64,000 nucleotides of DNA from Halalkalicoccus sp. CG83 (GCF_037081715.1 NZ_JAZDDH010000002.1:186001-250000); one strand, 5' to 3'. Shown: positions 9,617 through 19,246, counted from the first letter of the stretch. Numbers and translations are program-made. The notes: a model not told the origin generated them from the sequence alone.

Positions 9617-10510
9617 CTACCGCGTTCGAGCGGCGGGCACCTCGAACCGGGCGGTGTCGCCGCGACCGACGTACTCGACTCTGTCCTCGAGCCCCGCCTC
9701 GCGTACCGCCTGCTCGAACTCCTCGAGCGACGATTCGAACACGTCGTAGTCGTCGTAGTGGATCGGGATCGACGTCTCCGCGTCGAACAGTTCGACCGCC
9801 TCGACGCCCTGGTCCGCGTCCATCGTCAGCAGGAGGCCGAGCACCTTCGTCCCGCCGAGATGGAGGAGCGCGACGTCGATGCCGCCGTATCGCTCGGGAA
9901 TCTCCTCTAGCGCGTCGTACATGACGGTGTCGCCAGTGACGTAGAGTCGGAGCGCCGTCCTCCCGGGGGTCCCGTTCGGTCGAAACTCCAGCATGCTTCC
10001 CATCACGGGCGGCAACGCCTTCGAGACCCCGGGCGGTCCGTGTCTGCCGGGCATCGAGGTGACGTCGAGCCGGACGTCCCCCTTGCGGACGCGAGCCGCC
10101 TCCCAGGTATCGAGCGGGTACGTCTCGCGAAACCCCTTCCCCGCGAGGTCGTCGGCCGCGTGCTGGGTGGTCACGATCGGGAGGTCCTTATCGAGTTTCT
10201 CCTCGGCGATCCGATCGAAGTGATCGCCGTGCATGTGCGAGAGGAGCACGAAGTCGATCGGCGGGAGCTCCTCGATGTCGATCGCCGGCTCCGTCTGCCG
10301 TTCGGCGCGGATCCCGTAGCCGAGGTGGACGTGATCACCGCTGTGGAGGAAGTTCGGATCGGTCAGGATCGTGAACCCCGCGTACCGGACGATCACCGTG
10401 GCCGTTCCGACGAAGAAGATCGAGCCGTTCTCGAGGTCAGCGTCGCCGGCGTCGTCGGGGATCTCGAACTCGTGTCTCGGTGTCACGGCGGACGATCGGT
10501 TCGCCGTCAC
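9617..10510 (-). CDS. MBL-fold metal-dependent hydrolase (UPF0173/UlaG-like)
   Basis: 297 residues. The metallo-beta-lactamase signature is SHMHGDHFDR (HxHxDH) at about residues 92-101, with further metal ligands in GRHGPP, VTGDTV and PIHYDDYD. The arrangement resembles the UPF0173/L-ascorbate-6-phosphate lactonase-like branch, whose substrates are mostly unknown. It is convergent with nusA and divergent from rps12, so it interrupts the usual rpo-rps12 continuity. The reaction cannot be named from sequence. Confidence 0.85.
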   Translation of the reverse strand: MTANRSSAVTPRHEFEIPDDAGDADLENGSIFFVGTATVIVRYAGFTILTDPNFLHSGDHVHLGYGIRAERQTEPAIDIEELPPIDFVLLSHMHGDHFDRIAEEKLDKDLPIVTTQHAADDLAGKGFRETYPLDTWEAARVRKGDVRLDVTSMPGRHGPPGVSKALPPVMGSMLEFRPNGTPGRTALRLYVTGDTVMYDALEEIPERYGGIDVALLHLGGTKVLGLLLTMDADQGVEAVELFDAETSIPIHYDDYDVFESSLEEFEQAVREAGLEDRVEYVGRGDTARFEVPAARTR

Positions 10511-10591
10511 TTACGTCTCGTCCCTTCCGGATCCGGACGTTGATGACGTTCCGACTCCGGCTCGCGCCGTCGACGGCGCGGAAAGGCGATC

Positions 10592-10598
10592 CTTAAGT
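10592..10598 (+). promoter_or_regulatory. TATA-like box of rps12
   Basis: CTTAAGT, centred 30 nt before the rps12 ATG, predicts a transcript with a leader of only a few bases, distinct from the rpo operon transcript. Confidence 0.5.
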
Positions 10599-10624
10599 GG
10601 CTTCACGGGATAGAGACCGGTACT

Positions 10625-11053
10625 ATGGCGAACGGCAAGTACGCGGCGCGCAAGATCAAGCGCGACCGCCAACAGAGTCGGTGGTCCGACTCGGAGTACG
10701 CCCGCCGCGAGCGGGGCCTCCGGAAGAAGTCGGACCCCCTCGAGGGTGCTCCCCAGGGTCGGGGAATCGTCCTCGAGAAGGTCGGTATCGAGGCGAAACA
10801 GCCCAACTCCGCGATCCGAAAGTGCGTGCGGGTGCAGCTGATCAAGAACGGCAAGCAGGTCACCGCGTTCTGTCCCGGCGACGGCGCGATCAGCTTCATC
10901 GACGAGCACGACGAGGTCACCATCGCGGGGATCGGCGGCGCGAAGGGTCGCGCGATGGGCGACCTCTCGGGCGTGAACTACAAGGTCGAGAAGGTAAACG
11001 GCGTGAGCCTGATCGAACTCGTCCGCGGCAACGCGGAGAAACCGGTGCGCTAA
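10625..11053 (+). CDS. rps12: 30S ribosomal protein S12 (uS12)
   Basis: 142 residues of the archaeal/eukaryal S12 (S23e) type. Conserved features are the basic N-terminus, [31 protein letters not shown], and the KPNSA-type loop (here QPNSAIRKC) that lies at the decoding centre. It is the first gene of a str-type operon, with rps7 starting one base after its stop codon. Confidence 0.97.
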   Translation: MANGKYAARKIKRDRQQSRWSDSEYARRERGLRKKSDPLEGAPQGRGIVLEKVGIEAKQPNSAIRKCVRVQLIKNGKQVTAFCPGDGAISFIDEHDEVTIAGIGGAKGRAMGDLSGVNYKVEKVNGVSLIELVRGNAEKPVR

Positions 11054-11054
11054 G

Positions 11055-11672
11055 ATGAGTGCAGAGGAAGAACAGCCGGAACCGGACCAGCCGGCCGGCG
11101 ACGAGGACGTCGACACCGACGCGAAGCTGTTCGGCCGCTGGGAGGTCGACGGCATCGAGTACGCGGATCCGAGCACCAAGCGCTACATCACGATCACGCC
11201 CATCGCCCACACGATGGGCCGCCACGCCTCGAAGCAGTTCCAGAAGAGCGAGATCAGCATCGTCGAGCGGCTGATCAACCGCCTGATGCAGACCGAGGAG
11301 AACACGGGCAAGAAACAACAGGCGCTCGGGATCGTCCGCGACGCATTCGAGATCGTTCACGAGCGCACCGAGGAGAACCCGGTGCAGGTGCTCGTTCACG
11401 CCGTCGAGAACGCCGGCCCGCGCGAGGAGACGGTCCGGCTGAAGTACGGCGGGATCTCGGTTCCCAAGGCCGTCGACGTCGGCCCGCAGCGGCGCGTCGA
11501 CCAGGCGCTGAAGTTCATCGCCGAGGGCGCCTACAGCGCCTCCTACAAGAGCTCGACCGACGCGAGTGAGGCGCTCGCACAGCAACTCATCGGCGCCGCC
11601 GACTACGACGTCCAGACCTCCGCGATCAACCAGAAGGAGGAGAAGGAACGCGTCGCCGCCGCCGCCCGGTAA
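11055..11672 (+). CDS. rps7: 30S ribosomal protein S7 (uS7)
   Basis: 205 residues. It has an acidic N-terminal extension typical of haloarchaea and then the S7 core: TPIAHTMGRHASKQF near residues 52-66, ENTGKKQQALGIVRDAF, and PRRE-like PREETVRLKYGGI. The C-terminus has SSYKSSTDASEALAQQLIGAA. S7 nucleates assembly of the 30S head. It is separated from rps12 by one base and is convergent with the HEXXH gene downstream. Confidence 0.97.
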   Translation: MSAEEEQPEPDQPAGDEDVDTDAKLFGRWEVDGIEYADPSTKRYITITPIAHTMGRHASKQFQKSEISIVERLINRLMQTEENTGKKQQALGIVRDAFEIVHERTEENPVQVLVHAVENAGPREETVRLKYGGISVPKAVDVGPQRRVDQALKFIAEGAYSASYKSSTDASEALAQQLIGAADYDVQTSAINQKEEKERVAAAAR

Positions 11673-11761
11673 CGCCTCTCTCGTCTGCTCTCCTTCGTTT
11701 CTCTCAGCTCCCTGCCAGTCACCGGCGCGTCCTCCGATCGACGGACCGCCGAGCGACGAGT

Positions 11762-12517
11762 CTAATCGGCGGCTCGTTCCGCGGGGACGACGTACGAACG
11801 GGTCGTCTCGACGAGCGCCTTGCGGTACTCGCTCTCGTCGGGGTCGTCCGCGAGGCCCTTGAACCGGCGCCTAAACGCCTCGAACGCCACCTCGGGCGCG
11901 TCCTGAGCGGCGGCGCGTGCCAGGTCGTAGAGGCGGTGGTCCTCCGAGACGAGGTCGTGACGTTCGACCAGCGCGAGCGCGAACGCCGCGTTGACGGCGG
12001 CGATGTCGGGATCCGTCGCCGTCGAGAGCCGCTGGGAGCCGGGTCGCGGTGGGACGCCGGGCCGATCCGCCAGCGCTGACGCGAGGCTCGACTCGAGGAA
12101 GGAGACGAGCTTGTCGGCGGGCCCGAGCGTGAGCGTGATGTCGTCGGCGTAGATGTCCTTCATGTGGTTCGCGATCTGGTAGCAGTGCGCGAGCTTCCGG
12201 CGCTCGACCGTCCGCCCGGTGAGCGCGAGAAAGAGCGCCTCGTCGGTCGACTGGGTGTGCGATGGGTGGGCCTGCTCGTTTCTGTGCATGTGAGCGAACT
12301 CGTGGAGCGCGAGTTCGCGGGCCATCGCGCTGGTGGCGGCCTGTCGGGAGATGTTGAGAACGTGGTACTCGCCGGGATGCGAGGTCCAGGTGCGCTCGTC
12401 GGGGTCCTCCCGGATGCGGACCTGGACCGGGAGTGAGAGGTCGTACTCGGTCTCGAAGACGTCACGAGCGCTCAGAAACGGGGAGGGCGGGGCGGCACCG
12501 GTCACGTGCACGTCCAT
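11762..12517 (-). CDS. DUF5781-type protein with HEXXH motif, putative metallopeptidase
   Basis: 251 residues from ATG 12517. The key feature is LALHEFAHMHRNE (HEXXH) at about residues 86-98, followed about 16 residues later by TDEALFLAL, where the Glu could be a third zinc ligand as in gluzincins. The sequence matches my recollection of the haloarchaeal family DUF5781. The TATA-like element at 12546-12553 is too close to the alternative start at 12532 and favours 12517. It sits on the opposite strand between rps7 and EF-2. A proteolytic role is an inference, and no substrate is known. Confidence 0.75.
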   Translation of the reverse strand: MDVHVTGAAPPSPFLSARDVFETEYDLSLPVQVRIREDPDERTWTSHPGEYHVLNISRQAATSAMARELALHEFAHMHRNEQAHPSHTQSTDEALFLALTGRTVERRKLAHCYQIANHMKDIYADDITLTLGPADKLVSFLESSLASALADRPGVPPRPGSQRLSTATDPDIAAVNAAFALALVERHDLVSEDHRLYDLARAAAQDAPEVAFEAFRRRFKGLADDPDESEYRKALVETTRSYVVPAERAAD

Positions 12518-12745
12518 GGTTACCGGTAACACGGGGTCCGAGACGTATTACTATTGTGTTAGGAGACGGCGATAGGGTCACCCTGAGGCGTCGAAACGGC
12601 CGGTCGGGCAAGGGGGCTCGATTCCCGTCTCGACGGCGCGTGCGGTTCGGCGACACGTCGCCGTCGAGGTCGCACCGTCGATCGTTCCGGTCCGGGCTCG
12701 CGAAAAACACTACGCTTTTCACGCCTCTTCCGATAGGAGACGGTA

Positions 12746-14932
12746 ATGGGTAGACGCAAGAAGATCGTTCAGGAGTGTGAACGGCTGATGGACAACCCGG
12801 AGCACATCCGGAACATCGCCATCGCCGCACACGTCGATCACGGCAAGACGACGCTGACGGACAACCTGCTCGCCGGCGCGGGCATGATCTCCGACGAGAC
12901 CGCCGGCCAGCAGCTCGCGATGGACACCGAGGAGGACGAACAGGAACGGGGCATCACGATCGACGCCGCGAACGTCTCGATGACCCACGAGTACGAGGAC
13001 ACCAACCACCTCATCAACCTCATCGACACGCCGGGCCACGTCGACTTCGGGGGCGACGTCACCCGTGCGATGCGCGCGGTCGACGGCGCGCTCGTGGTCG
13101 TCGACGCCGTCGAGGGCGCGATGCCCCAGACCGAGACCGTCGTCCGGCAGGCGCTGCGCGAGGGCGTCAAGCCCACGCTGTTCATCAACAAGGTCGACCG
13201 GCTCATCAGCGAGCTCCAGGAGGGCCCCCAGGAGATGCAACAGCGCCTCGTGTCGGTCATCGATGACGTCAACGAGCTCATCCGCGGAATGACCGAGGAC
13301 ATGGACGACATCGACGACTGGACCGTCTCCGTCGAGGACGGGACGGTCGCGTTCGGCTCGGCGCTCTACAAGTGGGGCGTCTCGATGCCGTCGATGCAGC
13401 GAACCGGCATCGACTTCGGCGACATCATCGAGCTCGAGCGAAACGGGAACCGCCAGGAGCTCCACGAGCGCACGCCGCTCTCGAACGTCGTGCTCGACAT
13501 GGTCTGTGAGCACTTCCCCAACCCCGTCGACGCCCAGCCTCGACGTATCCCGCGCATCTGGCGCGGCGACGACGAGTCGGACATCGCGGAGACGATGCGG
13601 CTGGTCGACGACGAGGGCGAGGTCGTCCTGATGGTCACCGACATCGGTATCGACCCTCACGCCGGCGAGATCGCCGCCGGTCGCGTGTTCTCCGGTACCA
13701 TCGAGAAGGGCCAGGAGCTCTACGTCTCGGGCACCGCGGGGAAGAACCGCGTCCAGTCGGTCGGCATCTACATGGGCGGCGAGCGCGAGGAGGTCGAACA
13801 CGTCCCCGCCGGCAACATCGCCGCGGTCACCGGGCTTCGGGACGCGATCGCAGGTTCGACCGTCTCCAGCGTCGAGATGACGCCGTTCGAGTCGATCGAG
13901 CACATCTCCGAGCCCGTCATCACGAAGAGCGTCGAGGCGAAGAGCATGGACGACCTGCCGAAGCTCATCGAGACGCTGCGCCAGGTCTCGAAGGAGGATC
14001 CCACGATCCAGATCACCATCAACGAGGACACCGGCGAGCACCTGATCTCGGGTCAGGGCGAGCTCCACCTCGAGGTCATCACCCAGCGCATCGAGCGCAA
14101 CCAGGGCATCCCGGTCAACACCGGTGAGCCGATCGTCGTCTACCGCGAGGCGGTCCGCGGGGCGACCGAGACCGTCGAGGGGATCTCGCCGAACCGCCAC
14201 AACCGGTTCTACCTCACCGTCGAGCCGCTCTCGGAGGAGATCGTCGACCAGATCAAGCTCGGCGACGTCTCGATGGACATGCCCGAACAGGAGCGCCGCG
14301 AGGCGCTCCAGGAGGCGGGCATGGACAAGGACACCTCCCAGAACGTCGAGCACATCTTCGGCACCAACGTCTTCATCGACGACACGAAGGGGATCCAGCA
14401 CCTCAACGAGACGATGGAGCTCGTCATCGAGGGGCTCGAGGATGCCCTCGACGAGGGGCCGCTCGCGGCCGAGCCCGTCCAGGGGACGCTGATCCGGCTG
14501 AACGACGCGCGCCTGCACGAGGACACCATCCATCGTGGCCCCGCACAGGTCATCCCCGCAGTCCGTCGGGCGGTCCACCGCGCGCTGATCCACGCTCGCG
14601 TCTCGCTGATGGAGCCGATCCAGAACGTCCGCATCGACGTGCCCAGCGAGCACATGGGTGCTGCGAGCGGCGAGATCCAGGGTCGACGCGGCCGCGTCGA
14701 CGACATGTACCAGGAGGGTGACCTCATGGTGATCGAGGGGATCGCCCCCGTCGGGGAGATGATCGGCTTCTCGAGCGACATCCGCTCGGCGACGGAGGGT
14801 CGTGCGTCCTGGAACACCGAGAACGCCGGCTTCCGCATCATGTCCGACAACCTCCAGCGCGAGAAGATCATGGAGATCCGCGAGCGAAAGGGGATGAAGC
14901 TCGAACTCCCTGAGGCCGTCGACTACTTCTAA
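12746..14932 (+). CDS. fusA: Translation elongation factor EF-2
   Basis: 728 residues of archaeal EF-2, the GTPase that drives translocation. The P-loop AHVDHGKTT is near residues 28-36, the switch II region is [10 protein letters not shown], and NKVD is present. Domain IV carries [12 protein letters not shown], with His 596 the expected diphthamide site. The C-terminus ends with the usual ELPEAVDYF. It continues the str cluster after an inserted opposite-strand gene. Upstream is a 210-bp spacer with its own promoter-like AT-rich stretch near 12710-12720. Confidence 0.97.
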   Translation: MGRRKKIVQECERLMDNPEHIRNIAIAAHVDHGKTTLTDNLLAGAGMISDETAGQQLAMDTEEDEQERGITIDAANVSMTHEYEDTNHLINLIDTPGHVDFGGDVTRAMRAVDGALVVVDAVEGAMPQTETVVRQALREGVKPTLFINKVDRLISELQEGPQEMQQRLVSVIDDVNELIRGMTEDMDDIDDWTVSVEDGTVAFGSALYKWGVSMPSMQRTGIDFGDIIELERNGNRQELHERTPLSNVVLDMVCEHFPNPVDAQPRRIPRIWRGDDESDIAETMRLVDDEGEVVLMVTDIGIDPHAGEIAAGRVFSGTIEKGQELYVSGTAGKNRVQSVGIYMGGEREEVEHVPAGNIAAVTGLRDAIAGSTVSSVEMTPFESIEHISEPVITKSVEAKSMDDLPKLIETLRQVSKEDPTIQITINEDTGEHLISGQGELHLEVITQRIERNQGIPVNTGEPIVVYREAVRGATETVEGISPNRHNRFYLTVEPLSEEIVDQIKLGDVSMDMPEQERREALQEAGMDKDTSQNVEHIFGTNVFIDDTKGIQHLNETMELVIEGLEDALDEGPLAAEPVQGTLIRLNDARLHEDTIHRGPAQVIPAVRRAVHRALIHARVSLMEPIQNVRIDVPSEHMGAASGEIQGRRGRVDDMYQEGDLMVIEGIAPVGEMIGFSSDIRSATEGRASWNTENAGFRIMSDNLQREKIMEIRERKGMKLELPEAVDYF

Positions 14933-14935
14933 ACG

Positions 14936-15030
14936 GACCTTTTTACGCCTCGGGGTCGCGAAGCGACCCCCTCGCCACAAAAAGCTCCACCAAAAAAGGC
15001 CGAGAGCGCAACAGGCGCTCTCGGTCCGCC
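14936..15030. terminator. Bidirectional terminator module between EF-2 and Get3
   Basis: The module comprises, in + order, a T5 tract (14940-14944) just after the EF-2 stop, stem 1 GGGGTCGC/GCGACCCC (14952-14970), a 27-nt linker with two A tracts (14971-14997), and stem 2, a perfect 10-bp hairpin (15000-15024). On the minus strand stem 2 is followed by T6 and T5 tracts, which is right for ending the Get3 transcript. The T5 tract serves EF-2. A near copy with the same order lies at 53806-53891. Confidence 0.7.
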
Positions 15031-15100
15031 AGCGGTGGACCGCGAACGGTACGATCCGAACGATCGGATTGGGATGCAGAGATAATGCAGTCGGACGACC

Positions 15101-16045
15101 CTACACGCCGAGCCGCTTCGCGATCGCCTCCAGGGACTCGATGCCGTGGACCTCGCCGACCCGGTCGGGGAGCGTCCGAACGTCGAGGCCGGCGAAGCGC
15201 TCGTCGATCTCAGCGAGGCGCTGTTCGTGGAGGTCCTGGCGGGTACGACACCGCTCGCAGTCCTCGTCGATCTCCTCAAGCACCCGGTTGACGACGGCGG
15301 TTCGTACCGGCAGACCCGCCTCGTCCAGCCGTTCGACCAGTCGCTCGGACTCGCTGATCGCCATCGTCTCGGGAAGCAACACGACGCGGAACTCGGTCCG
15401 ATCGGGGTCCTTCAGCAGGTCGCGGGCGCGCTCCATTCGCGCCTTCAGGTCGGCGAACCCGTCTCCCTCCTCGCTTCGCCGTCCGCCGCCGAAGTAGTAG
15501 GCCGGCCCCATCGTCATCCGCTTCGCGGAGTCCGCGAGCCGCTGGACCTGCCCTCGGACCGAGAGCGTCTTCTTGAGGGTGGCGCTCATCACGTCGGGCA
15601 GGTCGAGCAGTCGCAGGGTGTGGCCCGTCGGCGCGGTGTCGAGGACGACGTACTCCCAGCGCTCGGAGTCGGCGAACTCGACGAAGACGTCGAGCGCCGC
15701 CACCTCGTCGCCGCCCGCTGGCACTCCGGCGCCGAACACCTCCTCGACGTCCTCGTCGTCGAGCTGGAGGCCGGCCGACCGCAGGTCGGCTGCGAGTCCC
15801 GAGGCCAGTTCGCGGTACTGCTCGGCGCGCTCGTCGGGGTCGATCTCGGCCGCCCACAGCCGGGGGCGGACCTCCCGGGGCTCGCCGCCGAGGTCGGTCT
15901 CGAACGAGTCCGAGAGCGAGTGGGCCGGGTCCGTCGAGAGCACGAGCGTCTCGTGGCCCGATTCCGCGAGCGAGAGGCCCGTCGCGGCCGCACAGGTGGT
16001 CTTGCCGACGCCGCCCTTCCCGCCGTAGAGAACGAACTGGGTCAC
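15101..16045 (-). CDS. Get3/ArsA-family ATPase
   Basis: 314 residues, a single-domain ArsA/Get3 ATPase. The deviant Walker A motif YGGKGGVGKTT is at residues 7-17, the A-loop/switch region is STDPAHSLSD, and the switch II region is LDTAPTGHTLRLL. A CERC motif at about residues 262-265 matches the zinc-binding CXXC of the Get3 dimer interface. The family targets tail-anchored membrane proteins, and archaeal homologues are thought to act likewise. No arsenite-pump genes are nearby, which argues against an arsenite role. Confidence 0.85.
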   Translation of the reverse strand: MTQFVLYGGKGGVGKTTCAAATGLSLAESGHETLVLSTDPAHSLSDSFETDLGGEPREVRPRLWAAEIDPDERAEQYRELASGLAADLRSAGLQLDDEDVEEVFGAGVPAGGDEVAALDVFVEFADSERWEYVVLDTAPTGHTLRLLDLPDVMSATLKKTLSVRGQVQRLADSAKRMTMGPAYYFGGGRRSEEGDGFADLKARMERARDLLKDPDRTEFRVVLLPETMAISESERLVERLDEAGLPVRTAVVNRVLEEIDEDCERCRTRQDLHEQRLAEIDERFAGLDVRTLPDRVGEVHGIESLEAIAKRLGV

Positions 16046-16140
16046 CTCGATCGATAGGGGGGCGGAACGTAAACCTCCCCGGCCGGCAGTCGTCGGTACG
16101 GTTCGCCACGTTCAAGCCCGCGCCGTTCGAGCGGGAGGGT

Positions 16141-17313
16141 ATGACACGATCCGTCTGGCTCAAGGCCGACGACGCCGTCGGCGACTGGGAGGCGCGCAAA
16201 CGCCGAATCACCGCCGGCCTCGAGGCGGGGGTGGACTGGGTGCTCGTCGACGAGGGCGACGTCCAACGGGTTCGGGAACTCGGCGCGGTGAACGTCGCTG
16301 CCTTCCGGTCGGGCGGCGACGTCCACGTGATGGACGTCGAGGAGGCCGAACCGCCCGAGGTGGAGGCGACCGTCGTCGGGAAGAAGGGCGAGGGCGACGG
16401 GACGGTCGATCTCCCCGAGGACTTCTCCGGCTCGGCGGACCTCTCGGAGCTTCGGCGCGAGAGCGACGTCCCGCAGGGGGCGTACGTCCGCATCCTCGAC
16501 GAGTACTACGAGGCGTTCGCCGAGGAGGCGGCCCAGGAGGCCGAGTACACGTTCGTGATCGGCGAGGACTGGACGATCATCCCCCTCGAGAACCTCATCG
16601 CCCGCATCGGCGACGAGACGGAGCTGATCGCCGGCGTACAGACGCCCGAGGAGGCCCGCACCGCATTCGAGACCCTCGAACGGGGGGCCGACGCCGTCCT
16701 GCTCGACTCCGACGATCCCGACGTCATCCGCGAGACCGTCGCCGTGCGCGATCGCTCCCGGCGGGAGACGCTCGAGCTGGAGTGGGCCGAGATCACCGAG
16801 GTCGAGCAGACCGGCAGCGCCGACCGGGTCTGCGTCGACACCGGGAGTCTGATGGAACACGACGAGGGGATGCTCGTCGGCTCGATGAGTCGGGGGCTCT
16901 TCTTCGTCCACGCCGAGACCGCCGAGTCGCCGTACGTCGCCTCGCGACCGTTCCGAGTGAACGCCGGCGCCGTCCACGCCTACGTCCGCACGCCCGACGG
17001 CGGAACGCGGTACCTCTCTGAACTGGAGAGCGGCGACGAGGTCCAGATCGTCGACGCCGAGGGCAACACCCGCGAGGCGATCGTCGGCCGGGTGAAGATC
17101 GAACGCCGACCGATGTTCCGAATCGAGGCCGAGACCGATGGCGGCGACCGGGTGGCGACGCTGTTACAGAACGCGGAGACGATCAAGGTCCGGACCCGTG
17201 ATGGTCGCAAGGCCGTCACCGACCTCGATGTCGGCGACGAGGTGCTGCTCTACCACGAGACGGTGGCGCGTCACTTCGGCGAGGCCGTCGAGGAGCGAAT
17301 CATCGAGAAGTAG
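16141..17313 (+). CDS. aroB': 3-dehydroquinate synthase II (AroB')
   Basis: 390 residues of the archaeal DHQ synthase II family, which converts 2-amino-3,7-dideoxy-D-threo-hept-6-ulosonate to 3-dehydroquinate by NAD-dependent oxidative deamination. Recognisable segments are the SVWLKADD start, EEAAQEAEYTFVIGEDWTIIPLENLIA, CVDTGSLMEHDEGMLVGS near residues 231-248, and SRPFRVNAGAVHAYV. The partner enzyme that makes the substrate is encoded at 33790-34584, so the two early steps of the shikimate route are unlinked in this genome. The stop overlaps the convergent gene by 14 bp. Confidence 0.95.
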   Translation: MTRSVWLKADDAVGDWEARKRRITAGLEAGVDWVLVDEGDVQRVRELGAVNVAAFRSGGDVHVMDVEEAEPPEVEATVVGKKGEGDGTVDLPEDFSGSADLSELRRESDVPQGAYVRILDEYYEAFAEEAAQEAEYTFVIGEDWTIIPLENLIARIGDETELIAGVQTPEEARTAFETLERGADAVLLDSDDPDVIRETVAVRDRSRRETLELEWAEITEVEQTGSADRVCVDTGSLMEHDEGMLVGSMSRGLFFVHAETAESPYVASRPFRVNAGAVHAYVRTPDGGTRYLSELESGDEVQIVDAEGNTREAIVGRVKIERRPMFRIEAETDGGDRVATLLQNAETIKVRTRDGRKAVTDLDVGDEVLLYHETVARHFGEAVEERIIEK

Positions 17314-17716
17314 GAGCGGGCTCCTCGGCGTCGGCCGCGGCGCTCGGGAGCGGTTCGGTACACCAGTGACAGAAGTCGAGTTCGAGTTCCTCGTCCAGTT
17401 CGTGACCACAGTGAGGGCATCGCCGGCCCTCGACGCGCTGTTTCGTCCGGCTCGCCTGCCAGTAGGCGTCGCCCGCGCTGAACGCGATCACCGCGAACAG
17501 GGCGAGCTGGGCCTCGAACGGGAGCTCGGACGAGAGCGCGAACGCGCCGCTCACCGAACTGATCCCCTCGACCATCCCCTCCGGAACGAACAGCACCACC
17601 GACAGAACGACCATCCAGAACCAGAGCAACGCCCGGAACCACGACCGAAGATAGACGTGGCCGAGACCGGGCATGACGATGGCGAGGACTGCCGCCAGCC
17701 ACGGCCGTTTATGCAT
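17300..17716 (-). CDS. Small membrane protein with C-terminal zinc ribbon
   Basis: 138 residues from ATG 17716. Three hydrophobic segments occur near residues 6-22, 28-45 and 68-83, and an amphipathic glycine-rich turn PGLGHVYL resembles the TM2/DUF5683-type motif. A zinc ribbon CPHC...CHWC follows near residues 99-117. The start after a low-GC stretch was preferred because the longer upstream frame runs through two other small genes. The function is unknown. Confidence 0.65.
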   Translation of the reverse strand: MHKRPWLAAVLAIVMPGLGHVYLRSWFRALLWFWMVVLSVVLFVPEGMVEGISSVSGAFALSSELPFEAQLALFAVIAFSAGDAYWQASRTKQRVEGRRCPHCGHELDEELELDFCHWCTEPLPSAAADAEEPAPTSR

Positions 17717-17774
17717 ATTTCCGGTCACTACAGCGGCGTGAGCACCCCGGCTACTTAACCGGTTCGGCCTCGGC

Positions 17775-17918
17775 TCAGATCCCCAGGAGCCGTAGAACGA
17801 CGCCAACGAGGACGATGAGCAGGCCGAGACCGATCCCGATTCCCGGAATCGGCACCGGCAGGAGACCGATTCCGGCCACGATACCGAACAGGATGACCAG
17901 CGACGAGATTCTGACCAT
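17775..17918 (-). CDS. 47-residue single-helix mini-protein, copy 1
   Basis: Starts MVRISSLVILFG and continues with a glycine-rich hydrophobic core containing PVPIPGIGIG, then a second hydrophobic stretch ending RLLGI. It is paralogous to the gene at 17992-18132, with the same start (MVR), the same GIVAGI..L.P.PG pattern and the same length within one residue. The upstream block CCCAACCCCTTT ends 27 nt before the ATG in both, which points to a duplicated leaderless promoter. It is likely a small membrane-inserted protein. No function is known. Confidence 0.6.
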   Translation of the reverse strand: MVRISSLVILFGIVAGIGLLPVPIPGIGIGLGLLIVLVGVVLRLLGI

Positions 17919-17991
17919 GGTCGAGGTTCTCGCGTCCGGCCCAAAGGGGTTGGGCCGGCGCTCGCCGTCCCCCGACCCGCGGCCGTCGACG

Positions 17992-18132
17992 TCAGTAGCC
18001 CAGCCAGCGGCCGACGACGCCGGCGATCACGATCAGCAGCGCGACCAGGAAGGCGACTCCCGGGATCGGGATCAGGCCGGCGATCCCCGCGACGATTCCG
18101 ATCGCGATCGCGACCGTCGAGGCTCTGACCAT
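17992..18132 (-). CDS. 46-residue single-helix mini-protein, copy 2
   Basis: Starts MVRASTVAIAIGIVAGIAG, then IPIPG, then a second hydrophobic stretch ending GRWLGY. It is a paralogue of 17775-17918, with a shared upstream promoter-like block at identical spacing. Two hydrophobic runs with a PxPG hinge suggest a helical hairpin or one long transmembrane helix. Conservation of the protein pattern between two diverged DNA copies supports real coding. Confidence 0.6.
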   Translation of the reverse strand: MVRASTVAIAIGIVAGIAGLIPIPGVAFLVALLIVIAGVVGRWLGY

Positions 18133-18223
18133 GTCGTCGTTCGTCGCGAGCGACGGAAAGGGGTTGGGCCGTCGTTCGCCAGTCCATCACCATCGCTAAG
18201 TATCACAGGGTTGTTACCCCGGT

Positions 18224-19246
18224 ATGAGCGATCTCGGCAAGGTGGATCGGGCGTTCTTCGACGAGTACATCTACCCGAACCTCGGCGCGGACCGCGACGA
18301 CGTGAGCCTCGCACCGCAGCACGGCGTCGACTTCGGCGTGATCGAAACCGGAGGGAGGGCGATCGCGCTCGCGACCGACCCCGTGTTCGTCATGCCCTCG
18401 CTGGGGTTCGACCGGGCGGCGTGGTTCGCCTTCCACATCCTGATGAGCGACGTCGCGGTCTCGGGGATCCCGCCGACGCACCTCTCGGTCGACCTGAACC
18501 TCCCCGCGGAGATCACCGACGAGCAGTTCGCTACCGTCTGGGAGACGATGGACGAGGAGGCCCGCGAACTCGGCGTCTCGATCGTGACGGGCCACACCGG
18601 TCGGTACGCCGGCTGCAACTACCCGATGGTCGGCGGGGGCACCGCGCTCGCGGTGGGCGATCCCGGCGACCTCGTTCGGCCCGACGGCGCCCGCTCCGGC
18701 CAGAAGGTGCTGATCACGAAGGGGCCGGCGATCGAGGCGACCGGCCTGCTCTCGATCCAGTTCGAGGAGATCCTCGATCTCGAGGACGACGTGATGGCGG
18801 CGGCGAAGGACCGCTTCTACGACATGAGTCCCGTCAAGGACGCGCTGGTGGCCTCGGCTGCCGGGCCCGTCACCGCGATGCACGACGCCACCGAGGGAGG
18901 CATCTACGGCGGTCTCCACGAGATCGCCCGCGCCGGCGGCGTGCGCATCGACGTCGAGCGCGACGCGATCCCCGTCCTCGACGGCGTTCCGGAGACCTGC
19001 GCGGCGTTCGACATCGACCCGTGGATCTCGATCAGCGAGGGCACCCTGCTGTTGACCGTCGAGGAAGAGGGCGCCGCGGACGTCCTCGCCGCGCTCGAGA
19101 GCGAGGGGGTCCCCGCCGCGATCGTCGGCGAGACGAGCGAGGGCGAGGGCGTCCACTTCGACGGCGAGGCGGTCGAGCGTCCCGAGCGCGACCCCTTCTG
19201 GGCCGCCTTCGAGCAGGGGATGGCCGAACTAGAGGGCGAGCAGTGA
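18224..19246 (+). CDS. AIR synthase-related protein (PurM/HypE/ThiL-like fold)
   Basis: 340 residues. Early [14 protein letters not shown] and ATDPVF, a mid-protein [19 protein letters not shown] segment, the glycine-rich [13 protein letters not shown], and [17 protein letters not shown] are all typical of the ATP-binding AIR-synthase superfamily (PurM, HypE, SelD, ThiL). Its stop codon overlaps the GTG start of the thiD-thiN fusion, so a link to thiamine metabolism is likely. It is not a standard ThiL. The exact substrate is unknown. Confidence 0.8.
   Translation: MSDLGKVDRAFFDEYIYPNLGADRDDVSLAPQHGVDFGVIETGGRAIALATDPVFVMPSLGFDRAAWFAFHILMSDVAVSGIPPTHLSVDLNLPAEITDEQFATVWETMDEEARELGVSIVTGHTGRYAGCNYPMVGGGTALAVGDPGDLVRPDGARSGQKVLITKGPAIEATGLLSIQFEEILDLEDDVMAAAKDRFYDMSPVKDALVASAAGPVTAMHDATEGGIYGGLHEIARAGGVRIDVERDAIPVLDGVPETCAAFDIDPWISISEGTLLLTVEEEGAADVLAALESEGVPAAIVGETSEGEGVHFDGEAVERPERDPFWAAFEQGMAELEGEQ

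Noticed and set aside
15101-16045. Arsenite resistance ATPase (ArsA)
   Set aside because: It is single-domain with a CXXC of the Get3 type, and no arsB, arsD or arsR genes are nearby. Get3-like is the better call.
17815-19242. Long frame upstream of thiD-thiN
   Set aside because: It covers the AIR-synthase-like gene in another phase and is Arg-rich. The ThiD start is GTG 19243 with a GTGA overlap.
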